From Chinchilla lanigera (lineage: Eukaryota > Chordata > Mammalia > Rodentia > Chinchillidae): a DNA stretch of 64,000 bases. The stretch's first letter is position 1; the number at the start of each line of letters is the position of its first letter. The stretch spans positions 28,617,999-28,681,998 of the forward strand of contig NW_004955404.1 of NCBI RefSeq assembly GCF_000276665.1, given 5' to 3'. Positions 59,379 to 64,000 of this stretch are shown here, piece by piece. The notes below the pieces were generated by a model. The model was given only the letters and a program-made list of their open reading frames with translations. It made no database searches and was not told the DNA's origin. The translations under genes were made by a program, and so were the position numbers.

Positions 59379-60577
59379 GATGAATAAGGTAGATGAGGAT
59401 GCACTGTAATGTTTTTACAAGCTTGTCTTTCAATTGGACGGCACTTGTCAGCAGCATTCACCATATTTGTTTTCGTGCTACATAGAGACACGAAAGTGGA
59501 CTTGCAGAACTGCTTCAGAAAGTGTCAAAGACAATGGGATGAGTGTGGCTGAAGTGAGGAGAGTAATTTGGGAGTGATTTGATTAAGGGCAATGCCCTTT
59601 TATTCTAATAATTTTTTTCATTTAAACATTCACTGTGTATTCTGAGCACTCTGTATTTTTATTTGAATAGTATAGAATTACAAGCATATTCTGGTCTCCA
59701 AAGCATTTTGATAAAAGTGTTATTGCAGAATTTTGAATGACAACTTGAATATATACATTAATGCTATAAATGGAAGTCTAAGCCAGAGGCTTGACTCTAG
59801 GGGCACCAATGAACCACATTTGCTCTCATGTCCTAAAAGGCCAACTGAAGAGCTGAATGATGATGAACACAGGAAAGGAATTTAGTCTTAATGGGGCCAC
59901 AATGGAAAAAAAACACCAGCAGACTAGTGACTGAAAATCTGTCTGAATGGTTGTATAACTAACAGTTTGAAGGTTGTATAGCAAAGATCTGGGCCTTGCA
60001 TAGTTAATTTTCAGTCTTGCTCAGGCATAATCTGGTTGACCATTAGCTCAGGATCAGTTAGGCAAGGCATTGCCACATAAGAAAATAATTGCTGTACATG
60101 TGGGAGGGTAGTTTCAACTCTTGGGGTCCTAGGTGACATCAGGGAAGAATGACTGGGAAAGAAGGACAAGTTAATAGGGTAAGGCGGAATTAATTAGGTC
60201 TTTAGGCTTAGAGTAATGACTGGAGACTTCTGATTCCTGTCCCAGTAGTGTAGAACACGATGGTGTAAAAGTTGACAATAGACAATCTGCTAAATAAGAT
60301 ATTGCTGCAAAATTTGAAAATGTCTTACTTTTATCTTGTTGCCTTCACTCTTAAAAAGGGAGGGTTATCAGCCTTAGATTAATGCTCTTTAACTGAATAA
60401 GATGTATAGATGCACAGCTGAACAAGAGTCTGACACAAAAGTTTAGGGTAGTAAAGAAAACAGAGACAAAATGAAAGCAGAGGTGCCGGGGTAGTGCCCT
60501 GCTTTTCATTACCCATTAGGCATCTTCAGGTCCAAGTGAAGACCCAATGCTTTGTAATGAAAGCAGCCTCTAACTTG
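59379..60577. other. Non-coding stretch, nothing recognised
   Basis: Unique AT-rich sequence. Confidence 0.4.
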
Positions 60578-60975
60578 CTATCACACTGTGGACTGAACTG
60601 TGGTTGCCGCAATTTCTTACGTTGAAGTCCTAACCTTAGAATGTGTCCCTGTTAGGAGGCAGGATTTTTAAAAAGGTAATTGAGTTAAAAATGAGGTTAC
60701 AGTATTGGTCCTAATCTAATATGACTGGAGTTCGCAAGAACAGGAAATCAAAATACAGACATGTACAGAGGAAAGGTCATGTGAATATGTAGGAAGCAGG
60801 TGCCCACCTATAAACTAACAAGAGAGAGACAGAGTGCTCAGAAGAAAGTAGCCTTGGTGACACTTGATCTTAGGCTGTTGGCCTCCAGAATGGTGAGAAA
60901 ATAAATTTCTGTTATTTAAACCATTCAGTGTGTGCCACTTTATATGGCACTAGCAAGCAAATAAATACACCAACA
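60578..60975 (+). mobile_element. Solo MLT1-type MaLR LTR
   Basis: 'acgttgaagtcctaacctta', 'ggtcctaatctaatatgact', 'acacttgatcttaggctgtt' and 'gtgagaaaataaatttctgt' are the MLT1 order. Confidence 0.85.
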
Positions 60976-61841
60976 GGAGAAATTCAAGAGAACCCTAAAT
61001 CTCATCATGATTATCTTTGGACAGATAACACAACATTGAAAGGAGCCAAACATTATTGTTATGAATGCAAAGATTGTTGAAATTATCCCTAAGAAAAGAA
61101 GAATTCAGCCTTTAAATGTCCATTCTACATTTGGAAGAAAAAATCATTAGAAATGTACAACAGAAATGAACAATCCATGAATACTTGAAAAAAGATTTTA
61201 GGGAACTAAAACCTACTAATATTTTGAATTTGCTTCAAATAACCAAAACCTAATGTTAGAGGAATCTAATTAAGAACAAATCTCCCTCTAGTCCAAAAAT
61301 CCCTCTCAAAGGTGGTAGATAATCACCAAATATTGAATATTCAGTGGTGTCTGGAGAGGTCCCTACAAAGAGGAAATGGGAACCTCAATGCATCCATATA
61401 GGTGGTTTGAAAATAAGCAGAGACTTCAGCTTAGGAGTTGATAAAGAAGACCCGTTGGTCTATTAACTAAAGATTGAGACCAGCTTTTATGGATTTGCCT
61501 CTGTGGCTGGTATCTTCTTGACCACTGTCGCAGCTCTGGTTCTGCAACATGGCTGTGAGCATGTCCTCATTGCTTATTCTTTTATCTATAAGATGACTGC
61601 TCCTGTTTGGAGCAGTCTCAGTGCTGTGGAAGCTCTGCTAGGATCCAATGTGACCATATGTTTAGGGCAATGACTGCAGACTTGTTGACTCACATTGAAT
61701 GGCTGAGATAAAGTTATTTACCAATAGAAAGACTTACTTTTTAAAAAGTCAAGTTTTTTCTAGAAACTATTTCATTTTGCCCAGGTTCCAAATAAAGCTA
61801 AGACTGGTTACAAGCCCCTTTGGCCCTTGTATTCACAACAT
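60976..61841. other. Non-coding stretch, nothing recognised
   Basis: Unique AT-rich sequence. Confidence 0.4.
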
Positions 61842-62220
61842 CTGTTATGATTTAGATCTGAAATGTCCCCACAAATTCTTACGTGTTTGGAAGGCAATTG
61901 GATAGAAGTACTATTTCACTAGTGGACTGATCCATTGATAAATTCATAGATGACTTGCTGTTGGGGGAGGGGGGTGCTGGTTAAAGGCGGTCACTGGGAG
62001 CACGAGTTAGAAGGTATGTCTCCCCCCTGATTCTTCCCTTTTCTCTTTCTGCTTCTTCAGTGACATGGGTTGAGCACATTTTCCTCTGCTATACCCTTCC
62101 ACTATGCTGTTTCTTCAATCCACCCAACCACTGACTGAAACCATGAATGAAAATAAACTTCCCCTGTAAGTCGTGGGTGTTGGGTGTTTTGTCACAGTGA
62201 CTAGAAAGTGACTAAGATAT
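61842..62220 (+). mobile_element. Solo MaLR-type LTR
   Basis: 'gttatgatttagatctgaaa', 'cactgactgaaaccatgaat' and 'gtgttttgtcacagtgacta' are the MaLR LTR order. The middle has a G-rich insert at about 61962-61978. Confidence 0.8.
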
Positions 62221-62489
62221 CATCTCGTTCCAATATTTTTTCATAAAATAAACTTTTCTCTCAAAGGAAATAAGATTGATTCTGATACTTTGGTAGAGCT
62301 TTCTTATACCTTAGCCCATCCTATTTAAAATAACATTCTCCCATACAGTTCTTCATGGGTTTAGACATGTTCAAATACGGTCTAGGTGTTACTTTTGCAG
62401 AGTTTAGCAAGTCTTCCTGGTTTGGATTTCCCTTGTATCAGTCCCACTTTTCCAGACTACAAGGGTTTCAGAAGACACAAAAATAATGG

Positions 62490-62640
62490 CTATCTTTTAT
62501 CAACTGCTCATCATAAGCCTAACAGCTTTGTAAACGCTTCATATACATTATTTCATTGTTTCATAGTCATTGCAGCACCATGAAAAATAGACTAAAACTA
62601 AACTTTGAGGTATTGTCCCCAGGTCCTAGATAAGGAAGCT
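62490..62640 (+). mobile_element. MIR-type remnant
   Basis: 'tacattatttcattgtttca' and 'gtcctagataaggaagctca' fit the MIR order. Confidence 0.45.
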
Positions 62641-62654
62641 CATTGTAGAATAAT

Positions 62655-62803
62655 GAATGGTTCATAATTTTGTTTGCACACTAGAATCACCTCAAACAGT
62701 TCTGAGAAATAGCTCTGAACTGCAGAGCACTAAAGTAGTGTCTTTGGGATGGCAACCAGGCCTCAGGTGACTCTGATGTGCAGCCACACTTGAGTACCAC
62801 GTT
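62655..62803 (+). mobile_element. MER5-like DNA transposon remnant
   Basis: 'cacactagaatcacctcaaa' followed by 'caggtgactctgatgtgcag' and 'ccacacttgagtaccacg' is the MER5 order. Confidence 0.6.
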
Positions 62804-62894
62804 TTCAATACCTACCTTCCAGGGTCCCTCAGGTTGAAAGTGGCAAAGGACAATCTTCCTATTCTAACACCCAAGGTCCTTGAAAGTATATCCA

Positions 62895-63075
62895 CAGGTC
62901 TTAAAATTCTGACAATTACAGTCACTTGGGAAAATTTTTAAAAATACCAGCGCAGAGCCCCATTCCCAAGGATTCTGAGTCTATTGGCAGAGTGTGAAAC
63001 TGGGCCCTGGGTAGATATTTTTAAGTCTTCTGAATCTGTTTTAAAATGTAACTAGGTTTGAGAATTATTGCTTTA
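62895..63075 (+). mobile_element. MER5A-like DNA transposon remnant
   Basis: 'attacagtcacttgggaaaa', 'gagccccattcccaaggatt' and 'gggccctgggtagatatttt', ending 'tttgagaattattg'. Non-autonomous hAT family, extinct. Confidence 0.7.
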
Positions 63076-64000
63076 CATTATTATTATTATTTCAGTTTAA
63101 TTTGGAAAAGGGTAATATTTATTTTCTTGTATACCTCCAAGACTTTTTTAAACAAATCTACATTTCTATATGCTTTCTTATGGATCTTTTCTTCCCCAGA
63201 AGGAATGTATGTAGCATTTTTTACCTCCATCTGCTAAGTAAAATGATCAATGACTTTAATAATGAGCATGCATTGAATATAGCCCATGTAATACATACAT
63301 TCAAATATTGAAAGTGCCTAAAATCTTGAGGCTTATAATACAAATATATCACTGGTCACTTTTTTCAAAAATATAAGAATCTGGAAAAAAAAGAATGAAT
63401 GAAAAAAGAAAAAAAAAAAAAAAAAGAGCAATCCTAAGCCAGGCTTAAACAATGTCTAGAATGAGCACCCTCAAAACAGAAAAATTTTAAAAAGGCAAAT
63501 ACCACATATCTAGGGAGCCTCATGGAATCAAGACCCTGGGAATCATTAATAAGCTTATGGAAGTGAGAGGCATAGCAAAAAAAGAATCCCAAAAGAGGAA
63601 CAAGGTGCTCAATGGAAAAGTACTAATCAGTTTGCAAAATGCTAAACAGAAAAATGTTAATTTTTTTCAAATGATTGTTTTCTTGGAGGTTTGTTAGACC
63701 TTATTTATAATTTCATTTTTTATTTGGGGGAGATTTTCATTTCTTTGACATATAACTAATATACCATACAGGGTGCATATTTAAAGTTTATGATTTAAAG
63801 TTATGGTATACCCATGAAATCATAACCACAATCAAGTTAGTTATCCGGGTTTGCTCATGCTCTGTTCTAAATATTGCTACAAGGTCCAAGTGACCACTCC
63901 TTCAATTTTTGATTACATATATATATATTAGATATATATGACTATATAATATATTTGTATTATATATGATATATTCTTATAATATATTTTATTATATAAT
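63076..64000. other. AT-rich non-coding end of window
   Basis: A-rich run at 63403-63425 and (TA)n-rich sequence at 63915-64000. 'gattttcatttctttgacat' near 63732 could be the start of an old antisense repeat. No gene. Confidence 0.4.

Overview
This is an AT-rich window of mammalian nuclear DNA, almost certainly from a rodent. It holds about a dozen tRNA-Ala-derived ID SINEs, several 7SL-derived B1 elements and one B1+ID composite, on a background of older L1, L2, MIR, MER5-like and MaLR repeats. There are no murine B2 elements. The family of rodent cannot be resolved by eye. There are no operons, rRNA genes, CRISPR arrays or prokaryotic features.

1-9.3 kb is dense in transposons. It has a diverged three-copy local repeat, an antisense L1 3' end, and an older sense L1 split by a MaLR provirus that itself carries an opposite-strand MaLR LTR. 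An L2 remnant, an ID element and a solo MaLR LTR follow.

9.3-34 kb is mostly unique sequence with few young repeats. On the minus strand I find a chain of splice-flanked blocks at 33.9, 30.0, 26.4, 22.3, 17.0 and 14.4 kb. Their reading phases agree across every junction and end in a stop codon at 14413. I read this as the 3' end of an unidentified multi-exon gene. Two blocks (30.0 and 26.4 kb) carry an in-frame stop, so in this genome the gene may be a unitary pseudogene, or one or both block models may be wrong. I do not recognise the protein.

34-46 kb is intergenic-looking, with L1, MaLR/MLT1, L2, MIR, ID and B1-ID repeats. It also holds an unexplained CpG-rich 0.28 kb block (40.8-41.0 kb) and a 144-nt near-perfect foldback (41.4 kb).

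46.1-46.9 kb carries the clearest gene: an intronless, uninterrupted retrocopy of AIF1 (IBA1) with 5' UTR, full 147-codon reading frame, 3' UTR, poly(A) and a perfect 17-bp target-site duplication.

47-64 kb is intergenic-looking, with MIR, B1, MER5-like and MLT1 remnants and microsatellites. At 53 kb a duplicated ~140-bp block flanks a (GT)n/polypurine tract.

Family names for repeats rest on recognising consensus phrases by eye; boundaries of the old ones are approximate.
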